This document shows positions 33,114 through 45,105 of a DNA stretch of 64,000 nt, in pieces (within the stretch, counting starts at the first letter, position 1; every line of letters starts with the position of its first letter). The position numbers and the translations under genes are program-made. Location of the stretch: the NCBI GenBank assembly GCA_021234155.1, contig JAJEKV010000009.1:10236546-10300545 (forward strand). Reading direction: 5' to 3'. The notes below the pieces were generated by a model. The model worked only from the letters and a program-made list of their open reading frames with translations, made no database searches and was not told where the DNA came from. This DNA comes from Isoetes taiwanensis (Eukaryota; Streptophyta; Lycopodiopsida; Isoetales; Isoetaceae).

Positions 33114-35339
33114 GTATGATTTTTTTAATTAAGATAGTTAAGACAGTTTCATAGGGAATGGCACAATCTTAGAACGCCTTCATTGAAATTTTTCCTGAAG
33201 ACTAATTTGACCCTAACATTCTATTTTATAAAATTATTTCCTGATAACATGTAGCAGATTGACACTATTGCAAGAGTGCACATATATTTTTTGGCAGGCA
33301 CACACCCGAGAAACTAAAGTGATCTGGAACTGAGGTATAAATGTATACCATCCGAGTATTCAACATCATATATTTACAGACACTATGGCTGGTATTTCAT
33401 TATAAGTAGTATATGATGAGCATTTCGCTACTTGATGAGTGATTGGAAGATTGAGCACAATGAATGCAATGTATAGTGACAGTTGGTCTGCTTTTAAAAC
33501 GGCCAATGGCCAGTAGATTGCAGGGGCGAATATTTTGTGATTTGGCCAGTAGAAGCACATCCATTTGGAAAGAAATTTGTCGGGAATATTTTGACTGTTA
33601 TACTTGGAGCAAGCCAGACTTTGTCTTACTTCCCTTGGTGTTAAAAATAGCAAGTTGACTGTTATACTTGGAGCAAGCCAGACTTTGTCTTACTTCCCTT
33701 GGTGTTACGAATAGCAAGTTGGATAAGTCATAAGAGACTTTGTCTTAGTTCCCTTGGTGTTACGAATAGCAAGTTGGATCAGGTTAAGTCCAAACAGAAC
33801 CATAAGAGAAGTATGGCCACATCCAAAAGAACAACAGAAATAGTGAATAACTCGCCACCGAACCTATGAATCCTCTCTTCACCTTTCCCCAAGACCTTTC
33901 ACTAAACGTGGCTTGACATATAAGGCTCTGCCTTATATGGCTATCTTCCCCTTTCTATCCTCTATGGGCTGCGCCCAAGAAGGCCTCCCCTAAGCGTCTC
34001 CTACAATTCCAAGTCATATGTTCCAGTTAATACCCCATATCTAAGGAGATGTTGGCAATAGCATGGTTTTATCAGTTTAGGAGAAGATGTTCTGCAAATA
34101 GCCCGATGATGGAACCTTTGAAAAATGGAAGCCTACATTTTGTTACCCAGTGTAAGTATAAGATGTTGAAGTGTAAATATAAGATGTTGTAAATGTTCAG
34201 ATGCTGGAACTGTTGAAGAGGAGTTGTAAATGTTCAGATGCTGGAACTGTTGAAGAGGAGTTGTAAATGTTTTGATGCTGGAACTGTTAATGTTTTAACA
34301 GGGACGCAGCTGCAGCATCCTACAGGATAAATCATGGAGATTTTCTTGCACTACGAATATGGATACGCCCATGGCTATTATACATACTTTGTGCACTATT
34401 CATAAAAGAAACTAAATGAAGCTCCAGGTGCATGATTCGTGTTTCTCAGGTGGTTTATCTTTATACCATTTCGTGTATTCTCTAGCCTCAGACCTGGTGC
34501 TTGATGCTTACGTTTACTCCAGAATCCAGCTTGCCATTTTGTTCGACTTGCTATTTCTTTAATTTATGCTAGATTGTTTGATGTCTTAGCAGCCTTTCAA
34601 TATTACCCTTTGCAAATGCTTAGTTCTTAAAGTCTGCATTTCCTTAGTTATCAATTTGCCTCTTTATTTATTTTATTGGCTGCACATGAAAATGTCTATG
34701 GAGATGTGTTGTGTAGGAAGCGGCTCAAATTTACTTTTAACATGAAAGGAAATATTTTGTGCACCATACTGATATAATTGAATGGAATACTACATGGAAT
34801 ATACTGCAGGTATATATTGTAAGGAATTAGCTATATATATGCACCTGGTTCTAATTTGCTTCTAAGTGTTAAAAAGTTATTTGTTTAACAAGAACAATTT
34901 TTTCAAATTAAGAAATATGAATCGTAAATTACCGCTGGCAAAATCACATAGTATCTATACTATGTGGCAGCTTAAATCTTACCATTAACATTCACTTGGA
35001 TTAGTTGATTGACAATTTTTTGTTATAAAATGCCCTAGAAATTATTTATACATGAGATTTTGGTAGATGCACTAATGTGGTCCTATAAAATGTTAAAAGT
35101 TTTACCCCATTCCAAAATATAAACTAATAACAGCAACGGAAATAAGTTCTTAAATATGGAGCATCATGTGGTAATTAGTAGAAATGGCGTTGACAGTTCT
35201 TAATTATGGAGCGTTACGTGGTGAATATTAGAAATGATGTAAATTCTTCCAACACTTGCAAACTTCTAAAGCATTTTCGCAATCTTCATATGTCAATCCA
35301 TATGGTTAATCTTATGACATATCATTTTTAAATAACTTC

Positions 35340-37580
35340 TTCTTTAAGCCCCATGTTTTGCAGTCGCTATTATGAAATTCACCACTCCTAGGACCATTTC
35401 TTATAACATGACAAACCATTGTCATTGGCATCTAGAGGCAAAAAGCATATATAAGCATGAAGTAAGTAAAATTAAGTTGTTTTTTGTAGCACAATTCAGA
35501 AGACATGAACTTTTGTAACTTAAGGACCACCATCTACCAATGTTACACATTGTCATCTAAGACCTAGGGACGAGTTGTTCTAAATACTATCTATCTATCT
35601 AAATGGTCCGAGGTTGCTGTAACATTGTAATCTAAGACCTAGGCAGGTTGTTCTAAATACTATCTAGCTATCTATCTAAATGGTCCAAGGTTGCTTTACA
35701 TATTTGATAGGCAAGTTTAAAGAGAGGATAAGGGTGCTCAAAGGCATAGAATTATACAATGCAACTCGGTCGTTTTTCCCTAAGTGTAGACTATAGTTGT
35801 AGATCTAAAGATTCATCAGACTAAAAAAATATCATAAGTACTGAGTTCTCCTATTTTTTTATCATTATATAATAATATTTGTAGTAAATATTATGTAGAA
35901 TAGAATAGAATAGTTTTATTAACGTCCACGGAGACATGTTCCAATGAATGTAACAAGTTGACATGTCCATTCCAATGAACACATCCTTTAGGTGAGCTAA
36001 TGTAAGTTGGGGACAATAAATAAGTTACCAAAGGCGATATTGCAGGGGAATACAACGATGATTTAGATTAACATAAGATTATTTCAAACAACCACCTTTG
36101 CTCCGCTACTATATGAAGTAGCAAGTTCATTGCAACACAAACTTCTATAGTTTACTAAAGCATATCAACGCCTCACCATAAACTCATTTTGGCAAAAGTA
36201 TCATATAAACAAAGACAACATTAGCTCAAATTCATAATTCCTTCCACAATGAATCCTTCCATAATTTTTATCAATCAATCTCAAAGCATTCTTTAATATC
36301 ACCATTGCCCTCTCCAAGCCACATTGGCTATTCTAAACAACAAGGAAACAACCAACTTTTCAAATTGTTACTAAGCACCATAACTAGTATACAATGGTTT
36401 GTAAAAAAGAACCCTCATAAAAATTATTTTTGATTAAAACGTTTTTCTTACAACCAAAAATTTATAAAAAGCATTTGCAAACGTAATTTGTGGCCTCAAA
36501 GCATGTGGCAGCATTGGATTACTGGAAAAGAACAGAGAAATACACCATGATCTTACAAAAGTGGGACTGGAAAGAAATTTTGCCTCTTCTCATTTTGGTT
36601 GAGCCTTCTTGCGGTTTTACCTTTGTTGCTTCGTTTTACAGGGTTTGGGTGGAATATTGCTCTGGAATCTTTTGCTCCGAGGCAGACTTACGAGATGTAG
36701 TTTTTGTCTGAGGCATTTGTTGAGTTTCTATTTGGACGGATCAAGTGGGTAGATCCAACATCTTCTTGCAATGGATTTTTGTGGTCTGTGCCCTGGTTTT
36801 GGGGCTACATCATCCAATACATGTACGCATATTCGTTCCTCCCACTTCACATGGGAAAGTGTTTCAAGAGTCTATGATTTTACATCTAAGAAACAACATA
36901 TTTCTTAAACTCTGTGATTTGAACTCAATGACCGCATGTATACACCGATGTTCGCGTATAATAATTCACGTTAATGCGGTCGTTCTGAATTTTGTACTAG
37001 ATTTTTGAAATGATATTAGATTTTTTAAATCGAAGTGCTCTCTCTTGTAAAACTTTTGTAATGTTTTTTTGTGAATAGAAGTATGCATGTTTTCTTGCTA
37101 TGGAAATGAAATTTTTACCTCATTTCAGTAAAGAACGAGAATGCAAATACAAACTAGTATTTGAAAGTTGGAGTTAAAGAAACTGCAGAATCTAACATTC
37201 TTTGAACAAGCTCTTCAGAATGAAACATTCTTGGAAAGAATGTGCGACAAGTGTCACACAATGATTGGAGGATAGGGCAGAAAACGCGTCATCTAAACAT
37301 TACGTCTCAAGGTAGACATTAAATGGTGGTCGTGATCAAGATTCATTAGTGATACATTCTCTTCAAAACGTTTGTAAATTTTATTGCAAGGCTTTTTATA
37401 TCACCTAAGTAAAATGCGTGGATCTCGTGGTGCATATAATAATGAATGCTCCATGAAGAGACACATGATAGGACCACTTTTCGGTGCATATGGTAAACGA
37501 GAGATGGAAACACTTGGTACAGTCAGTGTTAAGAAAAATACCAATTTGAATATGTCTTCACTCATAAGTTTGACATAATA
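35340..37580. other. AT-rich intergenic DNA
   Basis: No supported gene. It includes a roughly 75 bp direct duplication at about 35555-35700, built on CTAAGACCTAGG, TTGTTCTAAATACTATCTA and AAATGGTCC. Short frames at 36490-37008 have no recognisable family features. Confidence 0.5.
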
Positions 37581-37680
37581 CCTTTTGAATGGCCAAGGTT
37601 CACTCAGTAGAAAGTCATCGGGAAGAACGTGTGAAGCAAAAGAGATAAAAGAGATAGAAGTTCAAGGGAGGAGAGCAACC

Positions 37681-38828
37681 ATGGCAATATGGGAGAGCAA
37701 AGTGGTAGTTGTTGCTCTACTACTATTAGCAGCATCAATAACAGCATCAAGCTCATGCGACCGATCTTTAAGATGGGGCATTAAGAAGCATGTGTACATA
37801 GGGGGCTACTCGGACAAGATAGTCCTAGCGTATTTGCAAGGGAACAAGTTAGACTACATAGCCTCATTCCAATCAGTGGTCTCGCCAAGCTTTTTAGCTC
37901 TACATCCAGAGGGAAAATTTCTCTACAGTGTGGGGGAGACAGACAATGGGATGCTACAGGCATTTTCCATTAATTCTAGCACGGGCTATCTGACCTCTGT
38001 AAATGAAGTCTCATCAGGGGGCTCAGCTCCGGCCCATATTTCAGTCCATCCAACAGGCAAATGGCTCTTTTTTGCAAATTATAATGGGCACAGTTTTGGG
38101 TCCATAGCCATCCTTCCAAACGGATCCCTGGCATCGTCTCCAATATCGTTAATCAGGGCCCATGGCCATGGCCCAAACTCGGACCACATCCTCACCAAAT
38201 CATTACCGACCCGTCCGGTAAATACGCGTTTGTTTCAGACCTGGGAACCGACAAAATCTACCAGTTGACGGTTTCCGGCGCCGGGAAACTTGCTCCCAAC
38301 CCTGCTGCGAAGGAGATAAGGGTCCATCCGGCCGGATCCGGTCCTCGGCATTTGATTTTCCGGTGCCCTTTTGTCTATGGGATCAACGAGCTGGCAAATT
38401 CCGTTACTCTGTATGATAATTTGGGCACACTGAAACAGATTAGATCTTGGTCTACACTTGACGGATCTGTGAAGAATAGCAGCCTTTGTACTGCTGCAGA
38501 ATTGGGCATTTCTGAAGATGAAAAATTTTTATATGCTTCCAACCGCTGCAGCGCAGAAGCATCTTCCATCGCTGTGTTTAAAATCACGCCTTTTACCGGA
38601 GAATTGGTCCCGCTTGGGCTGCGCAGATTTGCAGATAGCGGACCCAGGGATTTTGGCGTTGATCCGGGCGACAAAGCTGGATTGGTGGTTGCTTTCCAGT
38701 ACAATAATACAGTGACTTTGTATGGCCGGAGATTGGCTGCAAGGCCTCATCTATTGATGAGATCCAAAGCCCCACCTGTGTTGCTTTTTCCTCGTGATTT
38801 TTTAGGGCCGCTTCACACTGGCCGTTAA
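37681..38828 (+). CDS. secreted lactonase-family (YbhE-type, seven-bladed propeller) protein with one frameshift
   Basis: The family includes bacterial 6-phosphogluconolactonase and fungal cycloisomerase-like propellers (Pfam Lactonase). I chose the ATG at 37681 because its context (AGCAACCATGGC) is good and it is followed by a clear signal peptide (VVVVALLLLAASITASSSC). Propeller text follows: HVYIGGYS, FLALHPEGKFLYSVGE, PAHISVHPTGKWLFFANY. After a single shift near 38190 it continues with HQIITDPSGKYAFVSDLGTD, SGPRHLIF, DEKFLYASNR and SGPRDFGVDPG. There is no intron. A MITE replaces the last codon, so the encoded end is GPLHTGR. The substrate is unknown; secretion argues against a cytosolic pentose-phosphate role. 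The frameshift may be decay or a sequence error. Confidence 0.8.
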
Positions 38829-39370
38829 AGTGTCGTTTGATTAAAAAAATTAACTTAACTATGCTTCACATTGGCTTTCGTTAAAAAATTCCGTTAAGAT
38901 TATGAGGTTAAAAAATAACGGCATAATTAAGGTAACGGTGCAAGATAACTGGGGTTCACACTGTATTCCGTTAGGTTAAATTTACCGGAGGACTTAACAG
39001 GCCATAATTTTTCCCCTCAAATTTAAGGGTAGGGGGACCCCATCCCTTAAGCTCCATTTGCAATTCAATTTGTAACTTAACGGCGTGATAGTCAGTGTGA
39101 AGCAATATTTAACTGTTTCCGTTATGTTAACTCTTAACATAACGGCGTGACAATCAGTGTGAAGTAATATTTAACGGTTTTCGTTATGTTAATTTTTAAC
39201 CTAACGGCCTGACCATCAGTGTGAAGCAATATTTAACGTTTTTTGTTATGTTAAATTTTAATCTAACAGCGAATATGAAGTGAAACCTTTATGTTATGTT
39301 ACCCTAACATAAAGGGCATCCCGTTATGTTAGCAATTTAACCTAAAATAACGGCCAGTGTGTAATGACCC
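38805..39370. mobile_element. Tourist-like (PIF/Harbinger) MITE, 566 bp
   Basis: The inverted ends both carry CACACTGGCCGTTA behind a GGG start: GGGCCGCTTCACACTGG at the left, and GGGTCATTACACACTGG as the reverse complement of the right. The flanks are TTA at 38802-38804 and 39371-39373, the 3 bp target duplication typical of PIF/Harbinger. The interior is full of CCGTTA/TAACGG words and three copies of CAGTGTGAAGYAATATTTAAC. No coding capacity. Confidence 0.85.
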
Positions 39371-39373
39371 TTA

Positions 39374-40088
39374 CAATAACTAAAATGCCCTGCCCCATAT
39401 TCTATCTATATTGTAGGATGGCCTCCCTGTCATCTTGAAGTGATGTCGCCGGTTGCTGGCGGTAGCCAGCTGGCCCTGCCACGTCGGGAATGGGCGCCCT
39501 TTTCCCATTCCACGACGTCAAGGAAAGAAGAGAAGGGAGATTTCGGCCGGAGGGAGGATTTTGGCGCAGATATGGCGCCCAGCTAGTGATGATCCGGTCA
39601 TGGCGCAAATGGTGCAGCTATGGCGATTCTTGTTGCTTTCGAGGCAGAGTCATTCTTGTTGATTTGAGGCATTCTTCCCGGGCATTTTCTTCATTCTAAG
39701 CCCTAAGGATCCGAGTTCTTAAGGTTCAAAAGGATTCTAGGCTGCATTATTCAAGTTTAAAGTGCATTTTTCAGGGTAGACTCATTTACCTGTAAGTCTT
39801 TTTCCCCTTAGCTTAAATTTCTTTTTGTAATCTGTTCTTAGGCTGTTGGTTCTTGTAGGTTTCGTGTGAGTTCTTCAAGCTTCTTAAAGCTACTAGGCTG
39901 TAGTAATTTTGGAGTGCATTTTTATTTGTACATTCTCGTACATTCTTTTTTAGTCGTAAGTATTTTTCTCAGAGCTTATAAGTTTCTTATTGGTAAAGGC
40001 AAGTCTTTGTTAGATCTTCTAGTTCTTGTAGGTTTTTTATGAGTTTTTATAAGTGATTTTATTGTTTCCTGCTGTTACAAATTTTCAG
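39374..40088 (+). other. leader region of the Crypton-like gene
   Basis: No protein domain. It has repeated leader-like pieces (TAGGCTGTAGTAATTTTGGAGTGCATTTTT and TTCTTGTAGGTTT). The CAG at 40086-40088 serves as an acceptor for the first coding exon, so introns in the 5' UTR are likely. Confidence 0.4.
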
Positions 40089-42313
40089 GATATGCTTCAA
40101 CAATCTGGAGCTCGTGATAGCCGTACTGGCCGTGGAGATCTTGCATGTCGTGGTAGAGGTCGTGGTAGAGGTAGAGGTAAGTTTTTTCTAAATTTGTAAT
40201 GCTACTTTGTTTTCATTATGTTAATTCTTTGTAGTTTTTAGGTGCATTGTTGCCATTGACAGAGATTCCATGTAATGTTGTTAGTAATATTCCTAATATT
40301 GGACAAATCGCCTCTACCGCGGGCTCGATTATGTGCATAGCCAGCACGAGAATGTTCTTTGTTGGCAGCAATATTGTGAGCAAATCTTGTGTTGCTACTC
40401 CCAGTTTTTCCCTTGATCTTTCACAGTTTCCAAGCCCTGCTAGGGAAGAGGAGATTGTGGTACATTCGGTTGCTAGGGAGGATGAGATAGTAGTGCATTC
40501 GCTGCCTTTGCCTAGTACTTGTCCACTTGCTGCTGCTGCAGTGCCTTTGCCTAGTACTTGTCCACACCTGCTGCCGCTTGCGATGAGTTACAAAGAGCCC
40601 CTGCAACAAGAAAGAAGCGTCCACATGCAAAAACAATCCTAAAATGTGGTCCATTATTGGAAATTGATGATGAAATCCAGAGGCTTATTGCAAAAGGCGG
40701 TGACAATAATTCTGAAGAGAAGGATGGATGGGCACGACGCAGATTTGATGCTTGGAGATCTGCTAAAGGGTTTAGCATAGATATCCCAATTGAAGCTTTA
40801 GATTTGAAGGAGTTTGCAGGCATGCTCGAGACATTTATCTTGCAGATTCAACGTCTTGATGGCACTTTATTCCTTCCAGAAACGTACGTTGTTTGTATAT
40901 TTATTTATTTATTTATTATGTTTTTATTTTTTATATTTCCATTTCTTGTGTGTTGCTAATCTTAGTATTGTGCAGGTTGCGGGCCTTGTTTTTATGCTTC
41001 AATCGTATGATCCGGATGGAGAGAAACCGCAGGTCTGCTCAATCAAGTAATCTAGAGATGCCATTCGACATCATGAGCCATCCTTTCTTTCTACAAGCTG
41101 TAGTCAATTTGGAAGTAGCAATGCAAAGATCCGGTAAAGCTGGAAAGGTAAATCAGCGTAAGAAATCCAAGATTCTTACTGCTGCAGACGAGGCATTTAT
41201 CTTAGCTCATGAAGCGCATCAGGTGAATACGCCATATGGCTTGCAAAGACGGTTTGGATACTATTGCATGTCTAGATTTCTTGTGCGAGGTGGAAAAGAG
41301 TTAGCGAAGCTACGGGATGCTATGTTCTGGTCTGATGAAGATGCTTTTGGCAAGCATCTTGCATTTTCTGAGACTATTAGCAAAAATCACCATGTTGATA
41401 AGAACCATTATAAATCGGAAGATTTTAGGGCTACTGTAAAATGTAGAGAAAGTGATGTTCTTTATACTTGGCAATGTCTTGAGAGCCATTTAGCGCTCTA
41501 TGAGGTGGATGACGAGTTTGGTGGCAGGTACGTGTTTTCAACACCGATTAACAGGCATACCTCTCATGTTATAGTACAAATCACTCTTCTGAAGGAACGA
41601 TGAGGAAATGGCTTAAACAAATGGCTACGAATGTTGGATTATGTGACGATTATGACAGGTGTACCAGAAGATGTTGGCATGGAAATAACAGGACATAAGA
41701 GTATAGATGTATATAAACGATATGACCAAAGTGGGGATGTCAGGGTTGTCGCTGCCATGGCTGTTATAGCTTTTGGAGGTACATTGCGCTATGAAGATGC
41801 CTTAATACAGGTACAAAATCCTGCCATTAATCCTACCAGTTGTGTGACTGCTCGTCCAAGCGCTATAAATGCTATTACCAATGTGAGAACAGGTAAGCTT
41901 TGGTATATTGTATTATTTTGTATGCTACACTTACTAACTTTTCGTTTTCCTTAGTACAAAATCCTGCCCCTGATCGTAGCAGCTGTGTGAGTACTGTTCC
42001 AAGTGTTGGCGTTGGCATAACTGCTCTTCAGAAAATAGGTACAATTTGTTCGTTTAATTTAGTAGTTGAGTTTATGATATGGTATGAGTAGTGATTTTGT
42101 TGTTTAATTTTAGTAGGTAATGTTTGTGAAGGTAAGCGAGTGATGGAAGAGGGAGATAGTCAAATGGGTGATCCTCACGATAAACTAATAAATGAAACGA
42201 CTTGGCCTGATGCTGATGTGTTGGAGAAGATGTGCGTGGAGGCAGAAAAACGTAGTAAAATTGTTTACAACAATTGTTCTTTTACTATCAATATCAATCC
42301 AAGAAATAATTGA
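40089..42313 (+). pseudogene. Crypton-type tyrosine recombinase gene, decayed
   Basis: Cryptons are DNA transposons that move with a tyrosine recombinase. Exon 1 has ATG at 40092 and ends in an RG-rich stretch at a GTAAGT donor (intron 40177-40241). A second intron is 40884-40975 (GTACGT...TGCAG), joining PET to LRALFLC in frame. The recombinase region includes TAADEAFILAHEAHQVNTPY, SRFLVRGGKELAKLRDAMFW (first Arg box, LRGGKEH type) and ETISKN. After frame changes it has MRKWLKQMATNVGL and GVPEDVGMEITGHKSIDVYK, the GH...Y box that carries the nucleophile region. The central H-x-L-R box is missing. YNNCSFTININ near 42270 resembles the usual Crypton C-terminal text. Frameshifts lie near 40560 and 41590-41650. 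Confidence 0.75.
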
Positions 42314-43250
42314 TATGGTAATATCTGATTTAGTATTTACATTCATTTGATCATAATGGTATGTTCTAATTTTCATATTGCAGGTACAGGCAACACAATT
42401 GGGAGACTTTGTTGCTGGCAAATTTTCTTGGTTGCTTGGCTTGGCTGCATTTGTTGTTAGCGAATTTTGTTGGTTGGCTGGGCTGCTAATTCATCAGCCT
42501 GCTTGCAAAGTGTAATCAGCGCAGTTTATGCAATTTATGGCAAATGTCATAAGTGCAAAGTGTAATCAGTGCAGCTTAATAGTTGATGAACACAATTTCA
42601 TAACAGAAGAATACAGTTTTGTAACAGGCTTTAAAGACTGTATAAATTTACTGTGTAAATGTCACTGGATTTTACTGTGTAAATCTGCTTTGTAACAGGT
42701 TTTATGTGTATAAATTTTACTGTGTAAATTTAACAGGTTTTAGAGACTGTATAATTTACTTTGTAACCGGCTGTTAAAGGTCATCTCAGAATGGCAAACC
42801 CATTTGTCATTCTGGGATAGAATGGTTTCCACGTGGCAGCCATTCATTGGTTAAAAAACAAGAATACACACCCACTTTCCTTGACGTATTACGAGGGAAA
42901 ATGTTCCCTCGTGCAGCAATTATGTGGGCTCAAGCACTTGTCCTAATATGCTCATCAAGCCCTTGCGCCCTTTCACTATGATTTTGTGAATAGTTTAGCG
43001 GAAAATAGGGCTTAGGGTTTTGTTGTAATTTTTTGGACCTTTGGGTAATGTTATAAATTCGTGGCGGCAGTCCGAGCATGGTGGGCGGTGGAGCATGGTG
43101 GGCGATGCAGGTGCAAGGGATGAGGCGATGCAGGCGCAGGAGATCCGGCCTTCTTCAGCTTTGTGAGGGAAGATCCAGCCTTGTTCAACTGTGTTTCATC
43201 TAGAGGGCGAAGTCAGGCGGCGTAAAACAGGAGGCTCTGGAGGTCGATTT
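42314..43250. other. 3' region of the Crypton-like gene and intergenic DNA
   Basis: It contains repeated words (GTAACAGGTTTT, ACTGTGTAAAT, AAGTGTAATCAG) at 42510-42780 and no coding frame. It may include the end of the element, but no clear boundary was seen. Confidence 0.45.
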
Positions 43251-43267
43251 CTGCATAAAGCTTGGGT

Positions 43268-43352
43268 TCCAGCTATGGCTACTCCAGCTATAGCTACTCC
43301 AGCTTGGGTTTCTAGCTATGGCTACTCCAGCTATGGCTACTCCAGCTATGCC
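43268..43352 (+). repeat. 15 bp minisatellite (AGCTATGGCTACTCC)
   Basis: About five copies, one interrupted by CAGCTTGGGTTTCT. It is followed by a TTCTT-rich pyrimidine tract at 43480-43620. Confidence 0.8.
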
Positions 43353-43620
43353 AGGATCCTGTTCGGGTGGAGATAAGCCGGGAGTGTCTCCGATGTTGCA
43401 GTTCTTATTGGCCAAATTTGGGGACCTGCTTTGCTGATTTTTTGTTGTTCAAGCATGTAAAATTTCTGCTGAAATTGCAGTGCTGTTCTTATCTGTTCTT
43501 CACTCTTCTTTGTTCTTATTTGTTCAGTTTAAGTTCTTTGTTCACTTCAAGTTCTCATCTGTTCTTTGTTCACTTCAAGTTCTATTCTGTTCTTCACTCT
43601 TCCTGTTCTTATTTGTTCTT

Positions 43621-45105
43621 GTGTGTCTTTTGTGAATGCAATGGTGTTCGTGCATTTTTTATGTGTATAGATTGAAGTATACCATGTATGTATATACGTA
43701 TAATAGCTGTATGGGGTGCGCAAGCTTATACATGGGTCTGATGTGGAAATTGCACAGCCCTTGATTTGGCATATTCATGGAACTATACTTGGATCCAATG
43801 ATAAAAAAAAAACAATAAAGATAGATTATAGAACAATACCTTTAATATAACATAATATAAGTTGCCGGGCATAAGTACGAATGTATTGGAAGGAATGATG
43901 AAGTTATAGATGTAGTTAGAGTAGATGTAGTTATAGATATAGCTAAAATTTAAAATCTTGATGCTAAGTGTATTGAGTTGCCCTAATATTATGACATCTA
44001 ATTGTTTTGATGCAAATGAATTTATGACTTGAAATAAGAATGTGTATTTTTTTGTGAAAATTTTTAAAGTCGTATGGAAGACAAAGCCATGAGTGGTTTC
44101 AAAACAAAAAAAATCCTATAATATCAATTTAATATTTATACCTGTTGACCTTAGGGCCCCTGCCCTTCCCATTTCCCAAAGAAAACTTTATGGCATTATT
44201 TAAGAGAGAATATGTGTTTATCGTTTTAACAAACTGGAGAATGCTATTCTAGGAGTATGTCTGTGACAATGTTGATATATGCTTTTCAAGCACTCGAAGT
44301 GTATTAGACTTTTGATGGCAGTTTGTGCTATGTTCTTAATCGTTGATCCATTTTGGGAATATGTTTGTGACAATGCTGATATAAACTTTTCAAAACCCCA
44401 AAATGCTTTAGACTTTCTGGCACTCATGGCAGTTTGTGTGAAGATGGGTAATTTATGCGAAGTTCCTAACCTTTTGTTTGTTCATTGGATGTACTTTGGT
44501 TCACATTAGTTGAAATTATAGTAAGATTATAATAATGACTTAGAGCATCTGCAACCTTCATCTTAGTTGGCTTTTGTGCTGTCATATGTCCTTTTATTCC
44601 GATGCATGTAATGGCAACATGTTAAATTGGATATCTAAGCCAAAAGGCCTATTTTGACTTGGTGGCTGCAAACATTAAAGCTGAGACTTCCCACAACAGC
44701 AGAACTAGGAATTGTATATACATGCAATTCACATACAGGTTTAGTTTCCCCATGAACTATTATCTCCACCTTAGCTACAAATCCAACTTAAGAAAATAAT
44801 AGAGACATCGGAGAAAACAAGCCCTCCAGCCCATTTCATCTAATTTTCCAGCACATTTATCCAAAAGATCCACATTATAGACAAAAAAAGGACATATCTT
44901 CGAGCACGCTGTGGAGCAACATCAAGCAAATTTGAAACAACAATTACTTCTTGAATTCCTACATCCAACACAAATCAATTGTGTGACGCAGCTTGTCTTT
45001 TTTAGCATGCCCATTAAAGCAACACATTTGTGGAGAAACATCACCAAGAAGTAGACTAAGATGAAGCTTACTTTGACCATAGAAGAAGTTCTTGTTATTC
45101 ATTCT
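43621..45105. other. intergenic DNA
   Basis: AT-rich, without a supported gene. At about 44250-44450 a block of about 100 bp is imperfectly duplicated (GAGTATGTCTGTGACAATG / GAATATGTTTGTGACAATG, both followed by ATTAGACTTTT- or TTTAGACTTTC-type text). Confidence 0.5.

Larger units (their letters stand above)
28556..35339. repeat. large tandem unit, copy 3 (6.78 kb, truncated)
   Basis: Homology stops at AAATAACTTC (35339), matching 18950 in copy 1, so the last 1.39 kb of the unit (PPR fragment and Cys/His ORF) is missing. It shares the 1.05 kb insertion with copy 2 and has a private deletion of about 35 nt near 34712. Confidence 0.92.

Noticed and set aside
37585-37680. Upstream ATG at 37585 as start of the lactonase-family gene
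   Set aside because: It would place a charged stretch before the signal peptide; the ATG at 37681 has a better context.
43191-43376. ORFs with repeated Tyr-Ser-Ser motifs
   Set aside because: They simply translate the 15 bp minisatellite.
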